From NCBI RefSeq assembly GCF_042431545.1, contig NZ_JBHLYX010000001.1: a DNA stretch of 64,000 nucleotides. One strand, given 5' to 3'. Position 1 is the first letter of the stretch, and the number at the start of each line of letters is the position of its first letter. Both the position numbers and the translations under genes were made by a program. Source of the stretch: Pseudoalteromonas xiamenensis (GTDB lineage: Bacteria > Pseudomonadota > Gammaproteobacteria > Enterobacterales > Alteromonadaceae). Positions 24,244 to 34,097 of this stretch are shown piece by piece. Below the pieces are notes generated by a model. That model was given only the letters and a program-made list of their open reading frames with translations, made no database searches and was not told where the DNA came from.

Positions 24244-27036
24244 ATGTCAATGTTCAAACCAAGTATGCTCACTTTAGCACTTGTTGCTGCTGGTGTGAGT
24301 AGTTACTCGTCATATGCAGCAGAAGAGCAAGCACAAAAAGAAGACGAAAAAGCGGTAGAAGTAATTGAAGTAAAAGGTTTCCGTGCAAGTGTGGTGGAAT
24401 CAATTAACACCAAACGTTTTTCTACTGAAGTGGTAGAGTCAATATCAGCAGAGGATATCGGTAAACTGCCTGACTCTTCAATTGCTGAGTCAATTGCTCG
24501 ACTACCTGGTTTGACAGCTCAGCGTCTTGATGGACGTGCAAGTCGCGTGTCTATTCGTGGTTTCGGTGAAAACGAAAGTGCTACGATGTTTAATGGCCGT
24601 GAGCAAGTGTCTATCTCAGACAACCGTGGCGTAGAATTTGATCTTTACCCATCAGAAATCATGAGTGCGGTTACGGTATATAAAACACCAAGCGCTTCGC
24701 TCGAAGCTGAAGGGATTGCTGGTGTTATTAACATGCAAACAATCAAGCCATTGAGTGTTGATGAGCGTGCGTTGCAGTTTAATGGCCAAGTTGAAGAAAC
24801 CAGTTTTGACAAACTGAATCCGGATGGAAATAAGCGCGGATACCGTGGCACGATTTCTTACATTGATAAATTTGCAGACGATACAATTGGTATTGCGTTT
24901 GCGTACACGTCAATGAGCTCGCCAAACCAAGAAAAACGCTGGAATGCGTGGGGTTACCCAGAGTTTGAAGCGGGTGGTAAAAACTACTCTATTCTAGGTG
25001 GTGCAAAACCATTTGTACGTTCGTCTACGCTTGAGCGTGACTCGGTTATGTTCGTACTAGAAGCCGCGCCATCAGACAAATTGTCGATGGTTTTCGATGC
25101 GCTTTACGTTGATTTCAAAGACGAGAAGATTCTTCGTGGTATCGAAATCCCATTTGCGTGGGGCCAAGGTCAAATTCCAGCAGAATACGCGACAGTTGAT
25201 GATGCTACAGGCTTTATCACCAGTGCAGCAACGATTGGACAACGAGTTGTAGTTCGTAATGACTATGAAGATCGTAAAGCGGACCTAAAATCATTCGGTT
25301 TCAATACCAAATACGATATCGACGACCAATGGCGTGTTGAGTTTGACGCGAGCTATTCAAAAGTAGAACGTGAAGTTTGGAGTTTAGAAAGCTATTCAGG
25401 CACTGGTCGTGGTGATGGACGCGGTGAGGCAGATAACATTGCTTACGCTTTCAATGGCAGCAATGCTGGCGCGCAGTTCGGGCACAACCTTGATTATAGT
25501 GATTACAACCTGATCAAAATCGGTGGTCCATTGTCATGGGGTTGGAGCTCTGCGCTGAATGAAAAATACGGCGTGGTTGGAACTGAATATGAAAACCAAC
25601 TTCAAGACGGCTTTATTAACGCTCCGACGGTTGACGATGAGCTTAAGTCACTAAAATTGGCTGCTAAAAAGACCATCGAAAGTGATTTCGTCAACGCGGT
25701 AGAATTTGGTGTGTCATACCGTGACCGTGAGAAAACGAAAGTGTCAGAAGGTTACTTCATGACAGTAAGTTCATTCTCATACCCAGATAATCCAGGTATG
25801 TTAACTGTGCCTGAGAAATACCGTTTAGGTACTGCCAATCTTGATTTTATCGGCATGGGTAACATGATTGCCTATGATTCACGTCAAATGGTTGCAGATG
25901 GCATGTTTGGGTTACTTGCGGAAAGTCTAACGAATCCAAGCCATGCAACTAAGTCATGGTCTGTTTCTGAAGAAGTGACTGCGGCATTTGTTCAGGCAAA
26001 TATTGATGCTGAAGTTGCAGGTTTCCCTGTAAAAGGTAATGCAGGTCTTCGTTACGTTCGTACACAACAAGCGTCAGATGGTAATGCTTTTGGTGTTGTC
26101 GCAGGTAAAGTGCAATTGTCACCAACTCACATTGAGCACGATTATTCTCACTTGTTGCCGAGCCTAAACTTGTCGATGACGCTTGATGATACTCAAACAC
26201 TACGTTTTGGTGCTGCAAAAACAATTTCTCGCCCACGTTTGGATGAGATGAATGCGTCGATTAATGCGAAATACAATCTAACACCAGATTCAAATGGTAA
26301 TTACTGGGAAGTAGAGGGTGGTAACCCGACTCTTGAGCCTAAAGAAGCGATTGGTGTTGACCTTACTTATGAAAACTACTTCAGCCCAGAAGGTTACTTC
26401 TCCGTTGCGGTGTTCAATAAGAACCTCACGAATTGGATTTTTGACGGTAACTATGCGATTGATATGACGGGTGTTGCTGACCCATCTACAGGTGAAGTGC
26501 CACCAAACAGCCAAGGTACAGGTAAAGGTAAGGTAAATGGTGGTGGTGGTACTCTGTGGGGTTACGAGCTTTCACTTGCACTGCCGTTCAACCTATTCCA
26601 CGAAAGTTTAGAGGGATTTGGTTTAATTGCTAGTCACACTAAGGTGAAGTCTGACATTCAAGACCATAAAGGCGATGATTATCAGTTACCGGGTCTTTCT
26701 GATACGATTCAAAGCTTAACGGTATACTATGAGCGTAACGGCTTCCAAGCCCGTACTAGCATGCGTAAGCGTGATGATTTCAAAGGCGAAGTATACGGTC
26801 TTGGTTTTAACACAGATCAAGTAGATATCGTTGGTGAAACAATTTGGGATGCGCAAGTTGGTTACGATTTCAGTGAAGGTGGCATTGACAGCTTGAAAGG
26901 TCTAACGGTGACGTTCCAAGTTCAAAATATCACCGAAGAGCCGTTTACATCGCTATCTGGCGATAACGCACTGCAAGTTCGTGATTACCAAGATTATGGT
27001 CGTACTTACTTACTTGGCTTTAGTTACAAATATTAA
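24244..27036 (+). CDS. TonB-dependent receptor, probable maltodextrin importer
   Basis: 930 residues. The signal peptide ends near SYAA; the TonB box is EVIEVKGFRAS. The plug has ISAEDIGKLPDSSIAESIARL and VSIRGFGENESATM, hallmarks of the large TIGR01782 (Xanthomonas/Caulobacter type) receptors. The 22-strand barrel ends in LGFSYKY with an aromatic C-terminus. Position within a starch/maltodextrin locus, and an operator shared with the amylase genes, support maltodextrin uptake (as for MalA of Caulobacter); the substrate is inferred. A strong hairpin terminator follows at 27063, just before the halogenase-like gene. Confidence 0.9.
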   Translation: MSMFKPSMLTLALVAAGVSSYSSYAAEEQAQKEDEKAVEVIEVKGFRASVVESINTKRFSTEVVESISAEDIGKLPDSSIAESIARLPGLTAQRLDGRASRVSIRGFGENESATMFNGREQVSISDNRGVEFDLYPSEIMSAVTVYKTPSASLEAEGIAGVINMQTIKPLSVDERALQFNGQVEETSFDKLNPDGNKRGYRGTISYIDKFADDTIGIAFAYTSMSSPNQEKRWNAWGYPEFEAGGKNYSILGGAKPFVRSSTLERDSVMFVLEAAPSDKLSMVFDALYVDFKDEKILRGIEIPFAWGQGQIPAEYATVDDATGFITSAATIGQRVVVRNDYEDRKADLKSFGFNTKYDIDDQWRVEFDASYSKVEREVWSLESYSGTGRGDGRGEADNIAYAFNGSNAGAQFGHNLDYSDYNLIKIGGPLSWGWSSALNEKYGVVGTEYENQLQDGFINAPTVDDELKSLKLAAKKTIESDFVNAVEFGVSYRDREKTKVSEGYFMTVSSFSYPDNPGMLTVPEKYRLGTANLDFIGMGNMIAYDSRQMVADGMFGLLAESLTNPSHATKSWSVSEEVTAAFVQANIDAEVAGFPVKGNAGLRYVRTQQASDGNAFGVVAGKVQLSPTHIEHDYSHLLPSLNLSMTLDDTQTLRFGAAKTISRPRLDEMNASINAKYNLTPDSNGNYWEVEGGNPTLEPKEAIGVDLTYENYFSPEGYFSVAVFNKNLTNWIFDGNYAIDMTGVADPSTGEVPPNSQGTGKGKVNGGGGTLWGYELSLALPFNLFHESLEGFGLIASHTKVKSDIQDHKGDDYQLPGLSDTIQSLTVYYERNGFQARTSMRKRDDFKGEVYGLGFNTDQVDIVGETIWDAQVGYDFSEGGIDSLKGLTVTFQVQNITEEPFTSLSGDNALQVRDYQDYGRTYLLGFSYKY

Positions 27037-27062
27037 TTCGTGACAAAGTTGCGGAATGAATC

Positions 27063-27098
27063 AAAAGCCCCTGTTGTACTTGTACGACAGGGGCTTTT
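27063..27098 (+). terminator. Intra-operon terminator after the TonB receptor
   Basis: AAAAGCCCCTGT(T)GTAC-TT-GTAC(G)ACAGGGGCTTTT: a near-perfect 17-bp stem, 18 bases before the next ATG. Probably reduces expression of the downstream genes relative to the receptor. Confidence 0.88.
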
Positions 27099-27116
27099 CC
27101 ATAATAGGGTTACGCA

Positions 27117-28619
27117 ATGAATAAGAATAAAATCAAATCAGTTGTGGTGGTTGGTGGTGGCACTGCTGGATGGATCACGGCATCCTTGCTCTCCAAAGTT
27201 TTAGGCAAAGTCGTTGACATTACCCTTGTAGAGTCTGATGACATTGCAACCATTGGCGTTGGTGAGGCAAGCATTCCTCCTATGCAACCCTTCAATAGTG
27301 CATTGGGTATAGATGAATCGGTTTTTATGAGTCAAACCAAAGCCACTATAAAACTTGGTATCCAATTTGAAGGGTGGGGAAAAAGTACAGATTCGTATAT
27401 GCATGCATTTGGGGGGATTGGTAAGAACTTCCCATTCTGCGATTTTTACCACCATTGGTTGAAGGCTAGAAACGAAGGCTTTGGCGGAGATTTTTGGGAC
27501 TACTCACTAAACTACCAAGCTGCAAAAGCGGGTAAATTTAGCCACCTGTCCAATATACCGAATACACAATTACCTGGCCTTTCTTACGCTTATCATTTTG
27601 ATGCAGGGTTATATGCTCGTTTTCTTCGTAATTTTGCCGAGCAATCTGGTGTAAAGCGCATTGAAGGAAAAATCAAACATGTCAATCAACAGGAAGAAAC
27701 AGGCTATGTGACTGAGCTTCAACTTGAAGATGGAGCGCGAATCCAGGGGGATTTGTTTGTCGATTGTTCGGGACTACACGCCTTATTAATCGACAAAACA
27801 CTTAATGCGGGATTCGATGACTGGTCTCACTGGTTACTATGTGACCGAGCCATAGCAATACCTTGTGAACATGAGACATTGGATATTGTGCCTTACACGC
27901 GCTCGATTGCGCACTCGGCTGGCTGGCAGTGGCAAATCCCACTTCAACACCGTATCGGGAATGGCCTCGTTTATTCGAGTCGCTACATGACGGATGATGA
28001 AGCGAAACAATCGCTTTTAACTCACTTACCTGGAAACCCAATTGGTGAACCACGACTGATCAAGTATAGAACGGGGCGAGTCCATAATCCATGGACAAAA
28101 AATGTCATTGCAATAGGTTTATCGAGTGGCTTTTTGGAACCGTTAGAGTCGACCAGTATTCATTTAATTCAAACTGCCGCGGTTAGGTTGATTAAACACT
28201 TTCCTCATCATGGCATTAGCTCAGTTCAGGTTCAAAAATTTAACGAACAGAGTCGGGTTGAGTTTGAACGTATTCGCGATTTCATTATTTTGCACTACAA
28301 ACTAAATGAGAGAAATGACAGTGCATTTTGGCGACATTGCGCCCAAATGGACGTGCCTGAATCGTTGGCAAATAAGCTCACATTATTCAAAGATACAGGC
28401 AAGTTATACCGAGACGATGAAGAATTATTTACCGAAATAGCTTGGCAGCAAGTTCTCATTGGACAAGGTTTTTTACCCAATGACTATCACCCTTTAGGTG
28501 AGATGCTTTCAAAAGCACAACTCCAAGATATGTTAGAAAGTCTCAATACGTTGGTCACACAAACAGTAAGAAATTTGCCTTCACACAACGAGTTTTTAAA
28601 GCGAGTAATACGTGCGTAA
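27117..28619 (+). CDS. Flavin-dependent tryptophan-halogenase-family protein (maltodextrin locus)
   Basis: 500 residues, no signal peptide. FAD-binding VVGGGTAGW at 11-19. The halogenase signature WxWxIP is intact (W270-Q-W272-Q-I-P275). The lysine equivalent to the catalytic K79 of PrnA/RebH appears as K79 in ATIKLGIQF, and LEPLESTSI carries the second conserved acidic residue. Family PF04820. Its presence inside a starch locus between receptor and amylase is not explained by known pathways; homologues near TonB receptors in Xanthomonas and Brevundimonas-like genomes have been reported to brominate free indole, but their natural substrates are unclear. Its stop overlaps the start of the GH13 gene by 8 bases. 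Confidence 0.85.
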   Translation: MNKNKIKSVVVVGGGTAGWITASLLSKVLGKVVDITLVESDDIATIGVGEASIPPMQPFNSALGIDESVFMSQTKATIKLGIQFEGWGKSTDSYMHAFGGIGKNFPFCDFYHHWLKARNEGFGGDFWDYSLNYQAAKAGKFSHLSNIPNTQLPGLSYAYHFDAGLYARFLRNFAEQSGVKRIEGKIKHVNQQEETGYVTELQLEDGARIQGDLFVDCSGLHALLIDKTLNAGFDDWSHWLLCDRAIAIPCEHETLDIVPYTRSIAHSAGWQWQIPLQHRIGNGLVYSSRYMTDDEAKQSLLTHLPGNPIGEPRLIKYRTGRVHNPWTKNVIAIGLSSGFLEPLESTSIHLIQTAAVRLIKHFPHHGISSVQVQKFNEQSRVEFERIRDFIILHYKLNERNDSAFWRHCAQMDVPESLANKLTLFKDTGKLYRDDEELFTEIAWQQVLIGQGFLPNDYHPLGEMLSKAQLQDMLESLNTLVTQTVRNLPSHNEFLKRVIRA

Positions 28620-30444
28620 ATCAATCAATACTATTTTAATTTCGATGTTACTTTGTAGCCCTGTGACGTTTGCGTTTGATTCTGTTACACGAGTTGAACC
28701 ACTCAATTGGTGGATTGGCATGAGCAATCCAAAGTTACAGATTATGGTGACCGCGCCAGGCGCAAAACAGTCATGGGCACTAAAAAGCTATGATGGTGTG
28801 ACACTTGAATCGGTTGAGTTTGGCGATAGCCCAAATTACGCCTTCATTAATTTAAATATCTCAGAAAAAGCTAAACCCGGTGAACTAGAGTTATCCAGTA
28901 ACGATGATAAGTATCGTTTTTACTACACGCTTTCAGCCCGAGCGAAAGGCAGTGCAGATCGAGAGGGATTTTCAACCAAAGACGTCATTTACCTAATTAC
29001 TCCAGACCGATTTGCTAATGGAGATGAACACAATGACTCTCTCCCAACCATGAAAGAAAAAGCGGATCCCACTTTCCGCGGTGGGCGTCATGGTGGAGAC
29101 CTTGCTGGTGTAATAACGCATTTAGACTACTTACAGAAGCTGGGAATTTCTCAATTGTGGCTCACCCCCGCACTTCATAATGATATGGAAACCTATTCGT
29201 ATCATGGTTATTCGATTACCGACCTTTATCAGGTCGATCCTCGCATGGGTGATAACTCGCTATACAAAACGCTCTCAGTAGAAGCAAAAGCGCGAGGAAT
29301 TGGACTTATTATGGATATGGTTCCCAATCATATCGGAAGTGAACATCCTTGGATGAACGATTTACCGACACAAGATTGGATTAACTATAAAGGCCAGTTT
29401 GTTGGTACTAGTCATGCCAGGCAAACGGTCCAAGATACTCATGCGAGCGAATTTGATAAAAAACGCTTTACGGACGGGTGGTTTGTGCCGACGATGCCAG
29501 ATATGAATCAACTAGTTCCATTCTTACGCAATTACCTTACGCAAAATGCAATTTGGTGGATTGAATTTGCTGATTTAAGCGGATTTAGAGTCGACACTTT
29601 CCCTTACTCAGATAAAACCTTTTTACAGTTCTGGTTAAAATCCATTCTTGCGGAATATCCGAACTTTAATATCGTTGGTGAAGAGTGGACCTCTGAAGCC
29701 GGAATCTCTGCTTATTGGCAAAAGGGGCATCAAAATAAAGATGGGTATGAGTCTTACTTACCTACAATGATGGATTTCTCATTACAACAAGCGTTGGTTA
29801 AGGCGCTGAATGAGGAGGAAAACTGGAACACAGGATGGATCCATGTTTATCAGTCAATTGCGAAAGATTTTCAATTCGCAGACCCAAATCATCTTCTTAT
29901 TTTTGGTGATAACCATGATATGAGTCGTATTTATACTCAGCTCCACCAGAATGTTAAAAATACAAAACTTGCGATGACCTTGTTGTTAACGATGCGAGGC
30001 ATCCCCCAGCTTTATTACGGCACTGAAGTCTTGTTAGATAATGGTGAATCGGACGACCATGGTGATATTCGTATCGATTTTCCTGGTGGTTTTAAAAATC
30101 AGCAGGCGAATGCCTTTACGGGTGAAGGACTGTCGCGCGAACAGCGCGAGATGCAACTATACACAGAAAAGTTACTTGAGATTCGAAATAACTATCCTGC
30201 ATTGCAAAATGGCGGCTTGATTCATTTTAGTCCATTTGACGAAATGTACGCCTATGCAAGAGGAGACGAACATCCCATTCTGATTATTTTGAACAAAGGT
30301 AATGTACAGAAAACCGTGGATATGAATCGATTCGCAGAAATTATACGTGGAAAAGTATCAGCTACAGAGTTGTTGAGTGGTCAGAAATATGAACTCGAAA
30401 ACGTGATGATTGGTGCAAAGTCAGCATTATTATTGGCGCTTTGA
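28612..30444 (+). CDS. Exported GH13 cyclomaltodextrinase/neopullulanase-like enzyme
   Basis: 610 residues, GTG start overlapping the halogenase-like gene by 8 bases. A signal peptide is at about 1-22. The N-terminal beta domain (about 25-110) contains RVEPLNWWIGM and NPKLQIMV, the Cyc-maltodext_N module. The GH13 barrel carries the catalytic residues D329 (GFRVDTFPYS), E358 (NIVGEEW) and the aspartate of FGDNHDMSR. Such enzymes hydrolyse cyclodextrins, pullulan and short maltodextrins; here it is probably periplasmic. It is co-transcribed with the halogenase-like gene. Confidence 0.9.
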   Translation: MRKSINTILISMLLCSPVTFAFDSVTRVEPLNWWIGMSNPKLQIMVTAPGAKQSWALKSYDGVTLESVEFGDSPNYAFINLNISEKAKPGELELSSNDDKYRFYYTLSARAKGSADREGFSTKDVIYLITPDRFANGDEHNDSLPTMKEKADPTFRGGRHGGDLAGVITHLDYLQKLGISQLWLTPALHNDMETYSYHGYSITDLYQVDPRMGDNSLYKTLSVEAKARGIGLIMDMVPNHIGSEHPWMNDLPTQDWINYKGQFVGTSHARQTVQDTHASEFDKKRFTDGWFVPTMPDMNQLVPFLRNYLTQNAIWWIEFADLSGFRVDTFPYSDKTFLQFWLKSILAEYPNFNIVGEEWTSEAGISAYWQKGHQNKDGYESYLPTMMDFSLQQALVKALNEEENWNTGWIHVYQSIAKDFQFADPNHLLIFGDNHDMSRIYTQLHQNVKNTKLAMTLLLTMRGIPQLYYGTEVLLDNGESDDHGDIRIDFPGGFKNQQANAFTGEGLSREQREMQLYTEKLLEIRNNYPALQNGGLIHFSPFDEMYAYARGDEHPILIILNKGNVQKTVDMNRFAEIIRGKVSATELLSGQKYELENVMIGAKSALLLAL

Positions 30445-30603
30445 GGAATATGAAGTCACTAGGGGCAATCCAAAAGTATCCTTATGAACATTTCTAATTA
30501 CGTCGCGAGTGTAACGGAAAAAATGGTTCATTCTCTAAAATACACAACAGAGGTTGGACCATTGGTAAAGGCAAATTGCCCGCTAAACTGCGTGACTAAA
30601 GGT

Positions 30604-30617
30604 TGAATACGTATGCA
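30604..30617 (+). promoter_or_regulatory. LacI-family operator TGAATACGTATGCA before the amylase-transporter operon
   Basis: Identical to the site at 24089; 67 bases before the amylase ATG. Indicates a second start of transcription in the locus. Confidence 0.78.
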
Positions 30618-30683
30618 AATGGTTTCCGTCATAGAGTCATAAAAGTAGACTCAATGTGATAATAAGATGACAACAACATCCAT

Positions 30684-32540
30684 ATGATAAAACTTAAAAA
30701 ACAGCATCATGTGCGCGGTCTATTTGCGTTGATGGCAGGACTAATGACGAATAGTGTCTCGGTATCCGCTATCGCCTCTAGCTCTGTCACGGATAACGTG
30801 GCAATGGTTAGCCCGCGTAAGTCGTTAGACAAGCCTGTCGTTTACCAAGTCTTCACGCGCTTGTTTGGTAATAAGAATTCAACAAACAAACCTTGGGGGA
30901 CGTTGGAGGAAAACGGGGTTGGTAAGTTTTCTGATTTTACTCCAACGGCACTCAAGGAAATAAGCGCGTTAGGTGCAACGCATATCTGGTACACCGGTGT
31001 TTTGCATCATGATGTTATTGCAGACTATTCAGAATACGGCATCACAAATGACGATCCCGATGTCGTAAAAGGACGTGCCGGTTCACCCTACGCGATTAAG
31101 GATTATTACAACGTCAACCCTGATCTTGCAGAGGATCCAGCCAAGCGTCTTGCAGAGTTCGAGGCGTTAATAAAGCGCTCTCACGATGCAGGATTAAAGG
31201 TCATCATTGATATCGTCCCCAACCACATTGCGCGAAATTATCATTCGATCACATTGCCTCATGGAGTTCAAAACTTTGGTGAAACGGATGACACCACAGT
31301 TGAGTACCGCCGTGACAATAATTTTTACTACATTCCCAACAAAGCGTTTGCTGTACCTGAAGATGTGAATTATCGACCTCTCGGCGGACAAGAACACCCT
31401 TTACTTGACGGAAAATTCGAAGAGATGCCTGCCAAATGGACAGGAAACGGTAGTCGAGAAGCACAACCGGGAATTCATGATTGGTATGAAACGGTTAAAG
31501 TAAACTACGGGGTAAAGCCTGATGGCAGTTATGATTTCGAACAGCTCCCAGAGTACTTTTCGTCGTTGCCTTATCAAGCTCATGCAAATTTTTGGGCAAC
31601 AAAATCGGTGCCGAGTAGCTGGACCAAATTTAGACAAATCGCGGAGTATTGGTTAGATAAAGGGGTCGATGGATTTCGCTATGATATGGCCGAAATGGTC
31701 CCTGTGGAATTTTGGAGTTATTTGAATTCCTCCATAAAAATGAAAAATCCTGACGCCTTTTTACTTGCGGAAGTTTATAACCCAACTCTTTATCGACCAT
31801 TTGTACACCAAGGTAAAATGGATTACCTCTATGATAAAGTCGGGTTCTACGACAACCTCAAATATTTAATGCAGGGTCATGGTAATGCAAAGGCAGTTTG
31901 GCAAGCATATGAATCCGTAAGTGACATTGAATCGCACATGTTGCACTTTCTTGAAAACCACGATGAGCAACGCATTGCGTCTCCTGAATTTGCTGGAAGT
32001 GCCGAAAAGGGCAAACCTGCGATGGTTGTGTCGCACTTGATCTCAACTGCCGCGACAATGATTTATTTCGGTCAAACAGAAGGCGAGGATGGGTCTGAAA
32101 ATGCCGGCTTTGGGCAGCCAAGCCGTACCAGTATTTTCGATTATATTGGGGTTCCTGCTCATCAAGCGTGGATGAATGGGGGGAAGTTTGATGGTGGAGC
32201 GCTGACATCAAAGCAACGAGAACTGCGCGATTACTATCAAAAGTTACTCAATCTACGTTCGCTGGAGGTTGTAAAATCAGGGCAGACATATCCTCTATTA
32301 CCATCCAACGATACATTACCCGTAATCGCCTTCGAGCGTACTGATAAAGACACGAGTTTAATCGTAGTAAGTAACTTCTCTGCACAGCCGCAAGACATCG
32401 CTTTGTCTTTACCAAAGCACTTAAACAGTATGTTGGTCGACATATTAGAGAATAACCCTAAACAAGAATTACGTTCAGAGACTCTGAATCTTACACTTGC
32501 GCCACTTTCAAGCGCGGTTTATCAAGTTGAGAAAGAATAA
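30684..32540 (+). CDS. Exported GH13 alpha-amylase
   Basis: 618 residues. An N-terminal signal-like segment (KKQHHVRGLFALMAGLMTNS..SAIA) suggests export. GH13 regions: DIVPNH, catalytic D334 (GFRYDMAEM), E363 (LLAEVYNP) and the aspartate of LENHDEQRIAS. A C-terminal beta domain ends about residue 618. Compared with the cyclomaltodextrinase next door, the N-terminal module is missing. It would degrade maltodextrins in the periplasm. The stop overlaps the transporter ATG (TAATG). The ribosome binding site is weak. Confidence 0.9.
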   Translation: MIKLKKQHHVRGLFALMAGLMTNSVSVSAIASSSVTDNVAMVSPRKSLDKPVVYQVFTRLFGNKNSTNKPWGTLEENGVGKFSDFTPTALKEISALGATHIWYTGVLHHDVIADYSEYGITNDDPDVVKGRAGSPYAIKDYYNVNPDLAEDPAKRLAEFEALIKRSHDAGLKVIIDIVPNHIARNYHSITLPHGVQNFGETDDTTVEYRRDNNFYYIPNKAFAVPEDVNYRPLGGQEHPLLDGKFEEMPAKWTGNGSREAQPGIHDWYETVKVNYGVKPDGSYDFEQLPEYFSSLPYQAHANFWATKSVPSSWTKFRQIAEYWLDKGVDGFRYDMAEMVPVEFWSYLNSSIKMKNPDAFLLAEVYNPTLYRPFVHQGKMDYLYDKVGFYDNLKYLMQGHGNAKAVWQAYESVSDIESHMLHFLENHDEQRIASPEFAGSAEKGKPAMVVSHLISTAATMIYFGQTEGEDGSENAGFGQPSRTSIFDYIGVPAHQAWMNGGKFDGGALTSKQRELRDYYQKLLNLRSLEVVKSGQTYPLLPSNDTLPVIAFERTDKDTSLIVVSNFSAQPQDIALSLPKHLNSMLVDILENNPKQELRSETLNLTLAPLSSAVYQVEKE

Positions 32541-34021
32541 TGCAAAAACAAAAACCACAGTTGAGTTTTTGGCAAATCTGGAACATGTGCTTTGGTTTTC
32601 TGGGCATTCAATTTGGATTTGCCCTACAAAACGGCAACGTGAGCCGAATTTTTCAAACTCTCGGTGCTCAGGTCGATGACATTCCTATCCTATGGGTTGC
32701 GGCACCACTTACAGGTCTTATTGTCCAACCAATAATTGGTTATTGGAGTGATAAAACGTGGGGTCGATTGGGTCGACGAAGACCTTTTTTCTTACTCGGG
32801 GCGGTCCTGACCACGTTGTCTTTGTTTGTTATGCCTAATTCACCGACACTTTGGATTGCGGCCGGAATGCTTTGGATCATGGACGCATCCATCAATGTCA
32901 CCATGGAACCATTTCGTGCGTTGGTAGGAGATAACCTTCCTTTAAAACAACGAGCATCAGGTTACGCAATGCAAAGTTTCTTTATTGGTGTCGGTGCCGT
33001 TGTTGCTTCGTTAATGCCGTGGATAATGACAAATTGGTTTGGTTTAAGTAATACCGCACCAGAAGGGATTATTCCTCAATCAGTCCAGTATGCGTTTTAC
33101 TTTGGTGGCGCGATTTTGTTTTTTGCCGTCTTTTGGACCATTTTCAAAACAAAAGAATATACCCCTGAAGAATTGGCTTCTTTTGAGGCGGCGGAACAGG
33201 GTTTTGAAGAAAGTGCCGCTCTACGCACACTTAACTTTAGCAAAGTTGCATTGGCCCTCGGCGCAGCGGGTGGCTTGGTATTGCTAACTGTGGCGAGTCT
33301 GCATTTAGAAAAAGAGCTGTATTTATTGGCAATTTTGTTATTGGGTTTCAGTGCTGTTTTGTTGATCGCCGGATACATGCAGAACAAGCAAAACGTTGAG
33401 AATGGCTTTTTTCACGTGATGTACGACTTAATTTCTATGCCACAAACCATGCGTCAACTTGCTTGGGTGCAATTTTTTTCGTGGTTTGCACTTTTTGCAA
33501 TGTGGATTTACACCACCGCTGCCGTTACAAGCTTTCATTACCAAAGTACAGATGCAACTTCTAAAGCATTTAATGATGGCGCAGATTGGGTGGGCGTTTT
33601 ATTCGCTGCTTACAATGGATTTGCGGCATTGGCCGCCATGTGTATTCCGTTTTTAACACGTCGATTTGGGCTAAAAGTCTCCCATGCGTTTAATTTAGTG
33701 TTGGGTGGCGTTGCGCTTGTCAGCTTCAAGTTTATAAGCGATCCGACGTTGTTGTGGGTCCCAATGATTGGCGTAGGCTTTGCGTGGGCTTCGATTTTAT
33801 CACTGCCTTACGCTATGTTAAGTAACGCTGTACCAGCTAAAAAAATGGGGGTGTACATGGGGATCTTCAACTTCTTCATCGTCATTCCACAATTAATGGC
33901 CGCGAGCGTACTCGGTCTAATTTTAAAGCATGCGTTTGGAAACGAACCGATATATGCGTTGATTATCGGTGGTGTGGCGTTTTTATTGGGTGCCATCGCG
34001 GTTTCGAGGGTTAAGGTGTAA
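32540..34021 (+). CDS. MFS sugar transporter (maltose-type, sucrose/SLC45-like)
   Basis: 493 residues with twelve hydrophobic segments. The loop 2-3 signature is GYWSDKTWGRLGRRRPFF, and SFWQIWNMCFGFLGIQFGFAL is the first helix; this matches the glycoside-type MFS symporters used for maltose in Shewanella and Xanthomonas relatives. It imports maltose or maltodextrin products through the inner membrane, taking the place of an ABC system, none of which is encoded here. It overlaps the amylase gene by one base and is followed by the glucoamylase gene. Confidence 0.9.
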   Translation: MQKQKPQLSFWQIWNMCFGFLGIQFGFALQNGNVSRIFQTLGAQVDDIPILWVAAPLTGLIVQPIIGYWSDKTWGRLGRRRPFFLLGAVLTTLSLFVMPNSPTLWIAAGMLWIMDASINVTMEPFRALVGDNLPLKQRASGYAMQSFFIGVGAVVASLMPWIMTNWFGLSNTAPEGIIPQSVQYAFYFGGAILFFAVFWTIFKTKEYTPEELASFEAAEQGFEESAALRTLNFSKVALALGAAGGLVLLTVASLHLEKELYLLAILLLGFSAVLLIAGYMQNKQNVENGFFHVMYDLISMPQTMRQLAWVQFFSWFALFAMWIYTTAAVTSFHYQSTDATSKAFNDGADWVGVLFAAYNGFAALAAMCIPFLTRRFGLKVSHAFNLVLGGVALVSFKFISDPTLLWVPMIGVGFAWASILSLPYAMLSNAVPAKKMGVYMGIFNFFIVIPQLMAASVLGLILKHAFGNEPIYALIIGGVAFLLGAIAVSRVKV

Positions 34022-34097
34022 AGCAAAAATGCACATGATAGAGCATAGACATAACGACAAAGCTCTGTCATCGTTCAAAATGATAAACGAGGATAAT

